From positions 1 to 62,552 of the forward strand of contig NZ_PQIG01000096.1 of assembly GCF_012349115.1 (NCBI RefSeq): DNA of 62,552 bases. Reading direction: 5' to 3'. The notes under the pieces are model-generated. The model was not told where the DNA came from, searched no databases, and worked only from the letters and a program-made list of their open reading frames with translations. Below are positions 32,224 to 40,736 of this stretch, piece after piece. Every line of letters starts with the position of its first letter. Within the stretch, counting starts at the first letter, position 1. The translations under genes and the position numbers were made by a program. Origin of the DNA: Rhizobium ruizarguesonis. Lineage in GTDB: Bacteria > Pseudomonadota > Alphaproteobacteria > Rhizobiales > Rhizobiaceae.

Positions 32224-33861
32224 TTAGTTTTGGGGCGACGATAGCGTCCCCAACTGCTGCAACTTCTTCATGGCGTCCATCGCCTGCAGTGAATTGTAGT
32301 TGATGTTGGCCGCGTTCAGGCTGCTGCCTTGCTGGAACGGAAACTGTGGCAACGTACCGAGAAAAGCTCCCAGGGTTTGCTGAATGGGCACAAAAAGCCA
32401 TATGTTGTCTGCGTACCAGCGAATGTACATGCCAGATTCGCGCGGCGCTTTCTCATAAGGATCGGCCCGCAGGTTGACGATCTCTGGCCAACCCGTCACA
32501 TCGCGCACGCCGGTTGCAATGTTTCCATTGACGGCAGCGAATGACACCTTCCAATCATCCCAGCGCACCGCGTTCAGCTCACCGCCCTGACCAAAATAGA
32601 AGATTTCGTGGCGTGGAGGCTTGTCGGTGTCGCCCTTGAAGAAAGGCAGAAAATTGTAGCCGTCGAGATGGACTTTGAGGGTCTTGCCGTTGGCGGCGTA
32701 GCCTTCCTTCAGCTTGTCGACGATATTCGGCTCACCCGCCGCGGCCAGCAGGGTCGGGAGCCAGTCCTCCTGGGAAAAGATTTCGTTGTTGACGGTGCCG
32801 GGTTTAATGACGCCCGGCCAGCGAACGATCATCGGAACACGAAAGCCGCCTTCCCATGTCGTGCCCTTTTCACCGTGGAACGGTGTTGTTCCTCCATCAG
32901 GCCACGTGCCCGTCTCGGCTCCATTGTCGGTGCCATAAACCACAATCGTGTTGTCGGCGATGCCAAGTTCGTCAAGCTGTTTCAGTACCTCTCCGACCAT
33001 GTCATCGTGCTCGACCATACCGTCTGGATAGAGTCCGATACCTGTACGACCGACCGAAGACGGTTTCAAACGAGTCCAGACGTGCATGCGCGTGGTGTTG
33101 AGCCAGACAAAGAACGGCTTATCGTCCTTGACGGACTGCGCTACGAACTTCTGCTCGGCACCATAGATTTCGTCGTCGACTGTCTCCATGCGTTTGCTGG
33201 TGAGCGGACCGGTGTCCTCAATCGTCTGCTTGCCCACCCGGCCGAATCTTTGATCGACGTTTGGGTCGTCTTTTGTCGACGCGAACGTGTGCAGCACCCC
33301 GCGCGGGCCATATGCCGCTTTGAATGCCGGGTCTTTCGGATAATAGTAGGTTTCCGGTTCTTCCTCGGCATTCAGGTGATAGAGGTTGCCGAGGAACTCG
33401 TCGAAACCGTGGACCGTTGGCAAATGCGTGTTCTGATCCCCGAGATGGTTCTTGCCGAATTGACCGTTGACGTATCCCTCGTTTTTCAACAGGTCGGCAA
33501 TTGTCGGGGCCCATTCCGGGATGCCTTGTGGCGAGCCCGGCATACCGATGGTCAGCAAACCTGTGCGGAAAGGGTGCTCGCCGGTAATGAATGATGCTCG
33601 CCCGGCCGTGCAACTTTGCTGCGAATAGGCGTCGGTGAAGAGAGCGCCCTCCTTGGCGATACGATCAATATTCGGCGTCCTGTATCGCATCATGCCGAGG
33701 TTGTAGGCGCTGATGTTGTGAATCCCGATATCGTCACCCCAGATAACAAGGATATTCGGCTTTTTGCTCGTGGTCTCGGCTGCATGGGCAGGGGCAAATG
33801 GGCTCCATGCCAGCCCGCAGGCAAACAGCATGGCCGTGGTCTTAGCTATCATTGATGACAC
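32224..33861 (-). CDS. periplasmic arylsulfatase (sulfatase family)
   Basis: A 545-aa sulfatase. Residues 1-28 are a signal peptide ending APAHA. The metal site begins ILVIWGDDIGIHNIS (normally .DD.G). The formylglycine-forming Cys is C84 in SCTAGRAS (C-x-A-x-R). GKNHLGD and NGAETGTWPDGGTTPFHGEK are further family motifs with metal and sulfate ligands. It would release sulfate from sulfate esters for sulfur scavenging. Cys activation needs a formylglycine-generating or anaerobic maturase, not seen here. Monocistronic with a 200-base upstream gap. Length typical. Confidence 0.92.
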   Translation of the reverse strand: MSSMIAKTTAMLFACGLAWSPFAPAHAAETTSKKPNILVIWGDDIGIHNISAYNLGMMRYRTPNIDRIAKEGALFTDAYSQQSCTAGRASFITGEHPFRTGLLTIGMPGSPQGIPEWAPTIADLLKNEGYVNGQFGKNHLGDQNTHLPTVHGFDEFLGNLYHLNAEEEPETYYYPKDPAFKAAYGPRGVLHTFASTKDDPNVDQRFGRVGKQTIEDTGPLTSKRMETVDDEIYGAEQKFVAQSVKDDKPFFVWLNTTRMHVWTRLKPSSVGRTGIGLYPDGMVEHDDMVGEVLKQLDELGIADNTIVVYGTDNGAETGTWPDGGTTPFHGEKGTTWEGGFRVPMIVRWPGVIKPGTVNNEIFSQEDWLPTLLAAAGEPNIVDKLKEGYAANGKTLKVHLDGYNFLPFFKGDTDKPPRHEIFYFGQGGELNAVRWDDWKVSFAAVNGNIATGVRDVTGWPEIVNLRADPYEKAPRESGMYIRWYADNIWLFVPIQQTLGAFLGTLPQFPFQQGSSLNAANINYNSLQAMDAMKKLQQLGTLSSPQN

Positions 33862-34079
33862 GTCCAGTTCCTCCTGGCATTGAAATCGGTTCGGTACAGG
33901 TTAGGCTGCTTGTGATCCCGGTGTCCCTGCTGCGAAGAGCGTCTGCCTCGCCCAAATCTACGCAATGTTGCGGCTCGGGGATATTGCCCTTTGGGGAATC
34001 ACAAACCGGAAGAAATTCCTAAGAATACGCCCGAGATGCGTGCACTACGGGGTCTGGGGAAGAGCCCATGAAGTAGGGC
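33862..34079. promoter_or_regulatory. arylsulfatase upstream region
   Basis: About 220 bases upstream of the arylsulfatase. A purine-rich CCAGGAGGAACTGG lies on the minus strand just before the start, a good ribosome-binding site. No regulator site is recognised. Confidence 0.35.
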
Positions 34080-34825
34080 CGCAATTGGGAAAAGCGATTG
34101 CGCCAGTTTGCCTCAACGGCGGTCGGGCTGACGTTGCTTGTGTTCGCAACTGTTGCCATAGGCAATGCTGCCTCCGCGATCACGTTCCCCGCATTCCGTT
34201 ACTGTACCCCTATGACGAAAGAATAGCTGCGACGAACGTCGCCGGTGAAGCGACGCGGGCCGAACTGCTTCAAGCTCGGGCGGGAAGGATCGACATCTTT
34301 TCGGAGTTCCTCGATCTGTGACGATTTTCGGAACCGGCTCATGTCGCGCGTATGGCACAATACCTCGCCGAGAAATACGCCGCACGCAGTCCGGACGTCA
34401 TCATCGCGCTCGGCGAAGAGTCGGCGCGCTTCATCGTCGACCACCGGGGCATGATCGCGCCGACGGCCAGCGTCGTCGCCGCCGGGTTCGGCAACGCCAC
34501 TGCGGAGCAGATGGGCATGCCGAAGGATGTGATCGGGGCATTCACGTCATTCGATATCGCGAAGACGGCGGAGATGGCCCGACGCCTGCAACGAGACGCC
34601 CGCCATCACTTCGTCATTGGAGGAACTTCGGACTTCGATCGGAAGTGGATGACGGCGGCTCGTGTCGATCTAAAAGACTTCTCTAAAAATTATGACACGA
34701 CCTATCTCGAGGACATGACGATCGACGAACTTGTCACGCGGACGGCCAAACATGTCGACACGCTGGACGCCTCCACCACCGACGAAATTGTCGCCAGAGT
34801 GGTCAGCATGATCGACCCTGCCTAG
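34080..34825 (+). pseudogene. periplasmic sensor domain of a histidine-kinase/ABC-substrate-type protein, broken
   Basis: Three frames in sequence make one protein: a signal peptide RQFASTAVGLTLLVFATVAI ending GNAASA; then LLYPYDERIAATNVAGEATR and AGRIDIFSEFLDL; then MAQYLAEKYAARSPDVIIAL, GEESARFIVDHRGM and LKDFSKNYDTTYLEDMTIDE. This resembles the N-terminal periplasmic-binding-like sensor (PF04392 type) of rhizobial hybrid histidine kinases. At least two frameshifts are needed and the kinase part is missing after residue 240 or so. A paralogous fold is intact at 46658-47662. Confidence 0.6.
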
Positions 34826-35181
34826 TCGTCAACACACGTCGCCGAGAACCATCACCTTAAATTTGCCTATCCCACCTCAAGGTGCCATGAGCCTTCAATC
34901 AGGTTTGTGGCAACTGCTCCATAATGCCGGAATAACATTCCTGGGAGACGGTGTCCCCGCCTTCCAGGGATTTGACACGTTCGCCTCCCCTGCGCACAAA
35001 AGAACGGCGTTATGGGGCAAGTGCCACATGGTTCCGCTAGCGTGTGATGGGGGCTCGCTCGATATGGCCCACAATGAGCGACGGCGGCGCTACCATTGCA
35101 TATTCTCGGGTGCTAAGATCCCGGCGACGAACAGCGAGGGCGAATGCCAGCCCATCAGACGCCAGACGAGGAGACTGTGTC
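34826..35181. other. no recognisable gene
   Basis: About 355 bases with no supportable frame. The last 20 bases contain GACGAGGAGAC, the ribosome-binding site of the LssY-domain gene. Confidence 0.35.
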
Positions 35182-36045
35182 TTGAGATTGCTGACGCGCC
35201 TTTTCCGGAGGTTTCTGGTTTTCTGTCTCGGCGTACTCAGCGTTTGGCTCATCGTCTTCGTCGTTTTCGATACTTCGGACCAGAGGTTTCCATGGCTCGT
35301 TGCGGTGTGCCTCACATATGGCCTGGCTGCTTACGTCATTCTTCCGAACGTGGTCCGACTGTCCCTGAAGGTTCTTCATCGGGGGCTGATCCCCAGATAC
35401 ACGATCACGGCCGATGGCCTGCCCGGCGATCCTATAAATTTCGCCCTCATCGGCAATCTTCAACAACTCCGCGAGGCCTTTGCAACGGCGGGCTGGTCCA
35501 CGGCCGACCATTTGGGGATCGCAAGCTCGTTGCGAATGATACGCGCTTTCCTGATGAACTCTGCCTATCCCACCGCACCTTTCAGCACCTTCTATCTCTT
35601 TGGACGACGGCAGGACATAGGATTCCAGGAGCCCATCGACGATAGCCCCCGCAAGCGCCATCACATCCGTTTCTGGGCCCTTAGTCTCGCCCATTCCGAG
35701 GACGACATGAGCGCGGCGAGCTTCTGGTTGGATACCGACAGGCCATCGCCCGAGGAGCGGGTCCTATGGGTTGGGGCGGGCACCAGAGATACTGGGCTTT
35801 CTCTGACCTGGCTGACATTCCAAGTCACACATAAGACCGATTCCGATACGAACGCCGAGCGCGACTACATAGTCAATGAACTGAGGACAAAGCAAGTAAT
35901 CGGGGAGGTCGCGCGGCACCAATCTGGCTCACGTTTGAACACCGGAAAGGTCAACCATTACATTACCGATGGTGAGATCGCGTTTGCCAGCTTGACTGTC
36001 AGTGCCACGGGTGCCGGTGCCGCGGTCGGGCCGGATGCACACTGA
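35182..36045 (+). CDS. LssY C-terminal domain membrane protein
   Basis: About 287 aa from a TTG preceded by GAGGAG. Two N-terminal transmembrane segments (LVFCLGVLSVWLIVFVVFDT and LVAVCLTYGLAAYVILPNVV) precede a soluble LssY C-terminal domain: ADGLPGDPINFALIGNLQQL, FATAGWSTADHLGIASSLRM, PTAPFSTFYLFGRRQDIGFQ and RHHIRFWALS. LssY domains occur with type I secretion-linked or PAP2 proteins; the activity is unknown. An earlier ATG at 35044 would add 46 residues unlike the family. The 3' end abuts an IS110 remnant. Confidence 0.8.
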   Translation: MRLLTRLFRRFLVFCLGVLSVWLIVFVVFDTSDQRFPWLVAVCLTYGLAAYVILPNVVRLSLKVLHRGLIPRYTITADGLPGDPINFALIGNLQQLREAFATAGWSTADHLGIASSLRMIRAFLMNSAYPTAPFSTFYLFGRRQDIGFQEPIDDSPRKRHHIRFWALSLAHSEDDMSAASFWLDTDRPSPEERVLWVGAGTRDTGLSLTWLTFQVTHKTDSDTNAERDYIVNELRTKQVIGEVARHQSGSRLNTGKVNHYITDGEIAFASLTVSATGAGAAVGPDAH

Positions 36046-36049
36046 TCCG

Positions 36050-36480
36050 ACAAACAGCAGCGGGCGGCGATCGCGGCGCAGCGGTTCGTAGTCGGATACG
36101 CCTTGGCTGAACAGCAAGCCCTTGATGCGGTTGACGTGCCGTATCCGCTCGTTCGTCAAGGCCTGGCGCTCACGCGAAAGGCGGCGACGGTCCTCTTCCG
36201 GGCGTCGGCACCCGGACCATCGCACACACCCGCGGCTCGCCCCGCTGATAGGCGAGCAATGCCCGGACCAGCGATGGACCCAGAAGCCGTCGAGCCCAGC
36301 CTCCTGGATGACAATGATCGGAAAGGACCGCTCGGTTCGCGCCCGCGCCGTCCTCTTGAGTTCGGCGAAACGCGCCAACATACCGGCGATGTCGCCGGCC
36401 GCCACCGTATGCTTAGACATCTTCTCGCCGCCACCCGGCGACCGCGAGGTGATTAGCCATTTCGATTGACTGAGTTCCAA
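36050..36480 (-). mobile_element. IS110-family transposase fragment
   Basis: The minus strand reads KWLITSRSPGGGEKMSKHTV, AGDIAGMLARFAELKRTARA and IVIQEAGLDGFWVHR, the DEDD-type N-terminal half of an IS110-family transposase. It then shows EEDRRRLSRERQALTNERIR and HVNRIKGLLFSQGVSDYEPL after local frame changes. The C-terminal transposase_20 part is missing. Ends were not found. Confidence 0.75.
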
Positions 36481-36971
36481 TGAGACGAAGATTGCGCCAA
36501 GATCAGTATAGCGGTCGGCGTTTCAGATCGGTGAGCTGCAACGGGCATGCTTGCCTCCAAGGTAGGGTGTTTGTGTTTGGCGACCTCACTTTGCCACAGC
36601 GCTGATCGCTATCCACCCTCCTCATAGGATCTACATAAGTCCGTTCTTTTCCATAGGCACATCAGAGGGCCATTACCTTCAGCCACCGGATAACTCCACG
36701 GTCAGAGTTCCACCATTCGGCTCTCGGCAGCTCACGAATCTCCGCTGGGCTGGACGCTGCGTCTGCAGCAGACGGCTGTCTAGTTCGCCTTGCTGCCAGG
36801 TCTCGATGACTGCCGGCCCGATCGCGAGTGGTATGCTTCGAACCGCAAGGAACTGGAGACTCGCTTCCGCCAAGGCGAGGTCGTCGTCGGACGCCAGCGA
36901 TTAGGATGCGTTCCGGCAGGCAGATCGCCGAGGAGGCCAGATGGTGGCTGGTGCCGTTCTGGGCGATACCT
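36481..36971. other. no recognisable gene
   Basis: About 490 bases. Open frames of about 60 codons exist on both strands, but none resembles a known family. It may include the lost end of the IS110 relic. Confidence 0.35.
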
Positions 36972-37523
36972 CTACGGATTATAGAAATATCCTACCGCTG
37001 CCAGATATATCGGATTGTATTGCAATTCTGAGGCCCACAGCAGGATCAAAGCTTTGCCATTAGTCGAATAGTAGTTTCCCGCTTTCTCAGCGGCAGCACG
37101 CCATTCCTTTTGCCAAGTTCCGCGGCTGCAGTTTAGTCCGACTGGATAGGCGGCGTTCAAAACATAGCGCTCGTAAATATCTTGTGGCATTGGCGTACTT
37201 GCCCATCTCCCGTACTTCAATCCATCAGGCCCTGTCAGATCAGACGGAAATGCTGCGACGCCGTCGCGTCTGATTTTTTGGGTTTGCGCCTCGGACAGTT
37301 GGTAAATTACTGCCCCACAGGTTCCAGCCCCATTTGGTAGCTGCCTCGAACCGTAGGCTTGGCGCTGGTATATCTCGAATTGCGACGGTAATTCCGAAGT
37401 CCATTGACGTCCCATGCTTTTAGGCAGCGACGCAAAAACGACGATTGCGAAAAGGGAAACAACGGCCCAAGAGATCACGGTATATACGCGCACGCGCAAT
37501 CGCTCCGTAGCAAGTTCAAACAC
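36972..37523 (-). CDS. hypothetical membrane-anchored protein
   Basis: A 183-aa protein with one N-terminal membrane anchor (VYTVISWAVVSLFAIVVFAS) and a soluble periplasmic part rich in Tyr and Trp: SELPSQFEIYQRQAYGSRQL, GAGTCGAVIYQLSEAQTQKI, YERYVLNAAYPVGLNCSRGT and AEKAGNYYSTNGKALILLWA. The two Cys may form a disulfide. I recognise no family; composition and length support a real gene. Monocistronic. Confidence 0.65.
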   Translation of the reverse strand: MFELATERLRVRVYTVISWAVVSLFAIVVFASLPKSMGRQWTSELPSQFEIYQRQAYGSRQLPNGAGTCGAVIYQLSEAQTQKIRRDGVAAFPSDLTGPDGLKYGRWASTPMPQDIYERYVLNAAYPVGLNCSRGTWQKEWRAAAEKAGNYYSTNGKALILLWASELQYNPIYLAAVGYFYNP

Positions 37524-37822
37524 TGATCGGTGCCTTTCAGTCCCGGCTGTCCGTTTACAGCAATCTCGGCTGTGAGACCGGCTCCCCAGACTTCGTCACG
37601 ATGTTCGGGCCATGGCGCTTCCTCGATGTCACTATCAGTTTGTCGTTCGGAAGCGGACGGGCGAGTTCCTTCGCCACCTCCCAGGGTGCTCGCATCCAAA
37701 CGTCTCTTCATTTGTCAGCAGCAGGACTGGCATCGCCTTATCATGGATTGGCTTGGCGATGCGCGAGGTCAAATTCCAGGCCTCCCCCCTCACACCGTAC
37801 GCGCCCATCGAACTCTCCGCAG
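37524..37822. other. no recognisable gene
   Basis: Just under 300 bases between two minus-strand genes. Overlapping frames exist on both strands but none is convincing. Confidence 0.3.
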
Positions 37823-38278
37823 TCAGATGTTGGTGGACGTGATGCATGCGAGTAGCATCCGCAAACCCGGCTGCGCCGCTTCCCGCAACGCGGTCTCCAA
37901 GGGGAACCACCGTGTCTTTCGGACATCCTTCTCCGGAAACTTGTCCGCGATCCTCGAGACCTTAAGAAGATGAACGGCCACGTGGTATTGGTTGGGACTG
38001 TTGTCCTTCCGATAGGAAAACGTACCGAACACGGTCTTGTCGACGACGCCTGCGACCCCGGCCTCTTCGAACGCCTCTCTCAGCGCCGCGGCGCTGCTGA
38101 CCTCACCACCTTCGACGTGCCCCTTCGGAATGCCCCATCGACCGTTGCGTCGGCTGCCCACAAAAAGGATTTCAACTCCACCGTTTTCGTTCCGACGGTA
38201 GCAGAGAGCACCAGCCTGCGCGACATCGCGACCAGACACGGTTTTCGCAAGTTCCGTCTGGGCGTTTTCGTTGAGCAT
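37823..38278 (-). CDS. NUDIX hydrolase
   Basis: A 151-aa NUDIX protein. The Nudix box GHVEGGEVSSAAALREAFEE followed by AGV fits G-x5-E-x7-REUxEExGU in full, with metal-binding Glu residues. VAQAGALCYRRNENGGVEIL precedes it and WGIPKGHVEGGE is typical of the diadenosine/diphosphoinositol-polyphosphate phosphohydrolase-like group. Cleaves a nucleoside diphosphate linked to X, or inositol pyrophosphates. Start chosen at MLNENAQTELAKT. Divergent from the CYTH-CHAD gene, with only about 140 bases between, so probably co-regulated. Confidence 0.88.
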   Translation of the reverse strand: MLNENAQTELAKTVSGRDVAQAGALCYRRNENGGVEILFVGSRRNGRWGIPKGHVEGGEVSSAAALREAFEEAGVAGVVDKTVFGTFSYRKDNSPNQYHVAVHLLKVSRIADKFPEKDVRKTRWFPLETALREAAQPGLRMLLACITSTNI

Positions 38279-38418
38279 CGTCCGCCTCCGGTTTCGAAGC
38301 CCGCGCAAGCTAGCCGGGCAACGTTGAAGAGTCCAGTTTGCTTCATCAGGTCGTGACGCGACCGAACTATGACAAGACCTCCAGCGTTAATGAGCGTCCA
38401 ATCAGAGTGGAGCCTGCC

Positions 38419-39867
38419 TTGCCATCAGAAATCGAAATCAAACTCGACCTCTCCAACGAAGCCCTTGAGAGCCTTTTGGGTTCCGATCTTCTCGGAGATC
38501 CTGACGAGGCACTGCAGCAGTCTTCGACCTACTTCGAGACGGGCGATCGTCGGCTGTCGCAGAAGGGGTTCTCTCTGCGTATCCGCTCTACCGGCGCTTC
38601 CCACATCCAGACTGTGAAGACATCGGGACCGGCGAAATCACTGTTTGTCCGTTCAGAATGGGAGACTCCCATTGAAGGCAATGAACCCGTCCTCGACCAT
38701 ACGAGCCCTCTCATAAGCGAGTTCGGACCGGAACTTGAGGTGGAAGCCGCTTTCACCGTGTTCATTGAGCGCCGCGTCTGGAACATCGAGTTGAACGGCA
38801 CTCGGCTGGAGGTGGTCGTCGATCGGGGAGACGTAGTGTCTGGCAACCGGCGCTCGCCAGTTCAGGAAATCGAAGTCGAACTGAAGGACGGCGATCCGAA
38901 GGACCTGTTCATCTTCATTCGCAAGATCGACGCGATCGCGCCTTTCCGGTTCGGCATTCAGTCCAAGTCCGAACGGGGCCTCGCGCTTCTGGACAGGCAG
39001 CAATTCATGTTCAAGGCAGAACACCTCGATCTCGACCGAAACACGAAGGCATCTGCCGCCTTTCGAGAGATCGCCGCGTCCTGCTTTCGGCAGTTTCGTC
39101 TCAACGAAGAGATCCTTCGCCAGCGACGAAATTCGGAAGCCCTTCATCAGGCGCGGGTAGCTCTGCGCCGTCTCCGCTCTGCGTTCTCCCTGTTTAGGCC
39201 GCTCCTGATGGGCGACGAGCCGAAAAGGATCCAAGAGGAGCTTCGCTGGCTCGCTGGCGTCATGGGCGAAGCGCGTAATCTCGACGTCCTGTTGATGAAA
39301 GCGAAAGACTCCGACCTTCGGGCCAAGCTCAAGGATGCCCGCAACAAGGCCTACAGCGACGCTGTCGAGGCTCTGGAATCGGCGAGAGCGCGGGCGCTGA
39401 TGCTCGATTTCAACGAGTGGCTTCAATGTGACCTCGATCGCGCTGGCGGCAGCGCAACTTCCGAGGACACATCGGCTTCGGAGTTTGCCGCGAGGGCCCT
39501 CGATAAGATGCGTAAGAAGCTGAAAAAGTACGGCAGTGCGCTGGCCGAGACCGACGACGAGCATCGTCACCAGGTTCGCAAGGACGCTAAGAAGCTTCGC
39601 TACGCGGCTGAATTTTTCGGATCCCTGTTCGACGACAAGCGCGGCACTCGCCGGCACCGAAAATTCATTGCAGCGATGGAGGAGCTGCAGGACCATCTTG
39701 GAGCATTGAACGATCTGGCAACGGGACCGGACGTGCTCCAGCAGCACGGACTGGCCGACCACCCTGCTCGGGAATCTGTAGTTTCCCACGATGACAAGAA
39801 TGCGTTGATCCGCATGGCGCAGTCCTCAGTCGATGAGGTCATCGACACGAAGCGCTTCTGGCGCTGA
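38419..39867 (+). CDS. CYTH-CHAD protein (inorganic triphosphatase, polyphosphate-associated)
   Basis: A protein of about 482 aa. The N-terminal CYTH domain (EIEIKLDLS with the ExExK signature, then LRIRSTGASHIQTVKTSG, RSEWETPI, and VQEIEVELKDGDPKDLFIF) forms a tunnel that binds triphosphate with Mg2+. The C-terminal CHAD domain (residues about 240-470) is helical with conserved His: SEALHQARVALRRLRSAFSL and HRHQVRKDAKKLRYAAEFFG. CHAD domains bind polyphosphate granules. I chose the TTG preceded by TGGAG, giving MPSEIEIKLDLS; the frame is open to a TTG at 38338. Flanked by NUDIX genes on both sides. Confidence 0.92.
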   Translation: MPSEIEIKLDLSNEALESLLGSDLLGDPDEALQQSSTYFETGDRRLSQKGFSLRIRSTGASHIQTVKTSGPAKSLFVRSEWETPIEGNEPVLDHTSPLISEFGPELEVEAAFTVFIERRVWNIELNGTRLEVVVDRGDVVSGNRRSPVQEIEVELKDGDPKDLFIFIRKIDAIAPFRFGIQSKSERGLALLDRQQFMFKAEHLDLDRNTKASAAFREIAASCFRQFRLNEEILRQRRNSEALHQARVALRRLRSAFSLFRPLLMGDEPKRIQEELRWLAGVMGEARNLDVLLMKAKDSDLRAKLKDARNKAYSDAVEALESARARALMLDFNEWLQCDLDRAGGSATSEDTSASEFAARALDKMRKKLKKYGSALAETDDEHRHQVRKDAKKLRYAAEFFGSLFDDKRGTRRHRKFIAAMEELQDHLGALNDLATGPDVLQQHGLADHPARESVVSHDDKNALIRMAQSSVDEVIDTKRFWR

Positions 39868-39950
39868 CATGAGGACGCCATGAACCTTAAGCGAAGGAAC
39901 CTCGGTCTAGCCGGCACGGTCGAGAACGTCGATGAACATGAGCAGACCAG

Positions 39951-40406
39951 ATGAATGAGATTGACGTCTATCCGAAGCCGATCCAGCAGTATGGCGCATT
40001 GTGTTTCCGAAACACACCCAGGGGGCCACGAGTGCTTCTCATCACGACACGGGAGACCAGGCGTTGGATGATCCCGAAGGGCTGGCCGATTTCGGGTCTG
40101 AAGCCGCGCAAGGTCGCCGAACGTGAGGCTTGGGAGGAAGCCGGCATGATCGGGAGGGCGAAGAAGAAGCCCTTCGGCGAGTTCATCTATGACAAGCTGA
40201 TGCAGGACGGAAGTGGAGCACGACCAGTCGTTGCCGTCTTCCTACTGGAGGTCCGCCGTAGCCGAAAGCGCTTTCCAGAAATGGCAGAGCGAGATTCCGT
40301 GTGGCTGACGCCGATTGAGGCCGCCCGCCGTGTAGAGGAGCCGGACCTTGAGCGCCTGCTGTTGAAGTTTGGACGAATGGTCGAGCGCGGCAGACGGCTT
40401 CCCTAG
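39951..40406 (+). CDS. NUDIX hydrolase (second, with an altered Nudix box)
   Basis: A 151-aa NUDIX protein 84 bases after the CYTH-CHAD gene and in the same direction. WMIPKGWPISGLKPRKVAER then EAWEEAGM contains the REAWEEAG core, but the first Glu of G-x5-E is replaced (SGLKP), as in the diphosphoinositol-polyphosphate phosphohydrolase-like (DIPP) group of rhizobia. Different specificity from the upstream NUDIX is expected. It may act on inositol pyrophosphates, dinucleoside polyphosphates or polyphosphate. Likely one operon with CYTH-CHAD. Confidence 0.88.
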   Translation: MNEIDVYPKPIQQYGALCFRNTPRGPRVLLITTRETRRWMIPKGWPISGLKPRKVAEREAWEEAGMIGRAKKKPFGEFIYDKLMQDGSGARPVVAVFLLEVRRSRKRFPEMAERDSVWLTPIEAARRVEEPDLERLLLKFGRMVERGRRLP

Positions 40407-40487
40407 CTCGACGGTCGCGGATTATCGATCTCGGGAGTTCGGTCCCGCCTTTCATCAGCAACGAGTTCCTGGAATGTGAACTCGTCT

Positions 40488-40660
40488 CTACTTTTCCAAG
40501 CTAGCTTCGACCTTCTTGCGGCTGTTGCCGACTTTTTTGACGGTCTCCTTGACCTTCGACTTCGAGCCCCGCTCTTGTCCGCCTCGTACCGGACCTCGGG
40601 ATCCTGTCCTCCTGCGACACGGGCTCGATCTTGGGCGCGGCCTCGGCTGGTGTTTCTCAT
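40488..40660 (-). pseudogene. DUF3606-like small protein with a frameshift
   Basis: From the ATG at 40660, preceded by AGGAGGAA, the frame reads MRNTSRGRAQDRARVAGGQD, PEVRYEADKSG. The frame then shifts near 40555 to SKVKETVKKVGNSRKKVEAS, LEK and stop. Together this is a DUF3606-type protein (E.R.E.......V...V..VG.S...V...L). A good ribosome site suggests the disruption is recent. Position: between the NUDIX gene and GH15. Confidence 0.5.
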
Positions 40661-40736
40661 CGGGAAGTTCCTCCTGTTGAGTTGGTACCATCGGAAGGCG
40701 GCCCCCCACTCGGATACGGAGCGGTGTTCGTCGGCT

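Noticed and set aside
32608..33594. Plus-strand frame of 328 codons antisense to arylsulfatase
   Set aside because: No family resemblance, and the opposite strand encodes a complete sulfatase.
38653..39789. Minus-strand frame antisense to the CYTH-CHAD gene
   Set aside because: Shadow of a well-supported gene.
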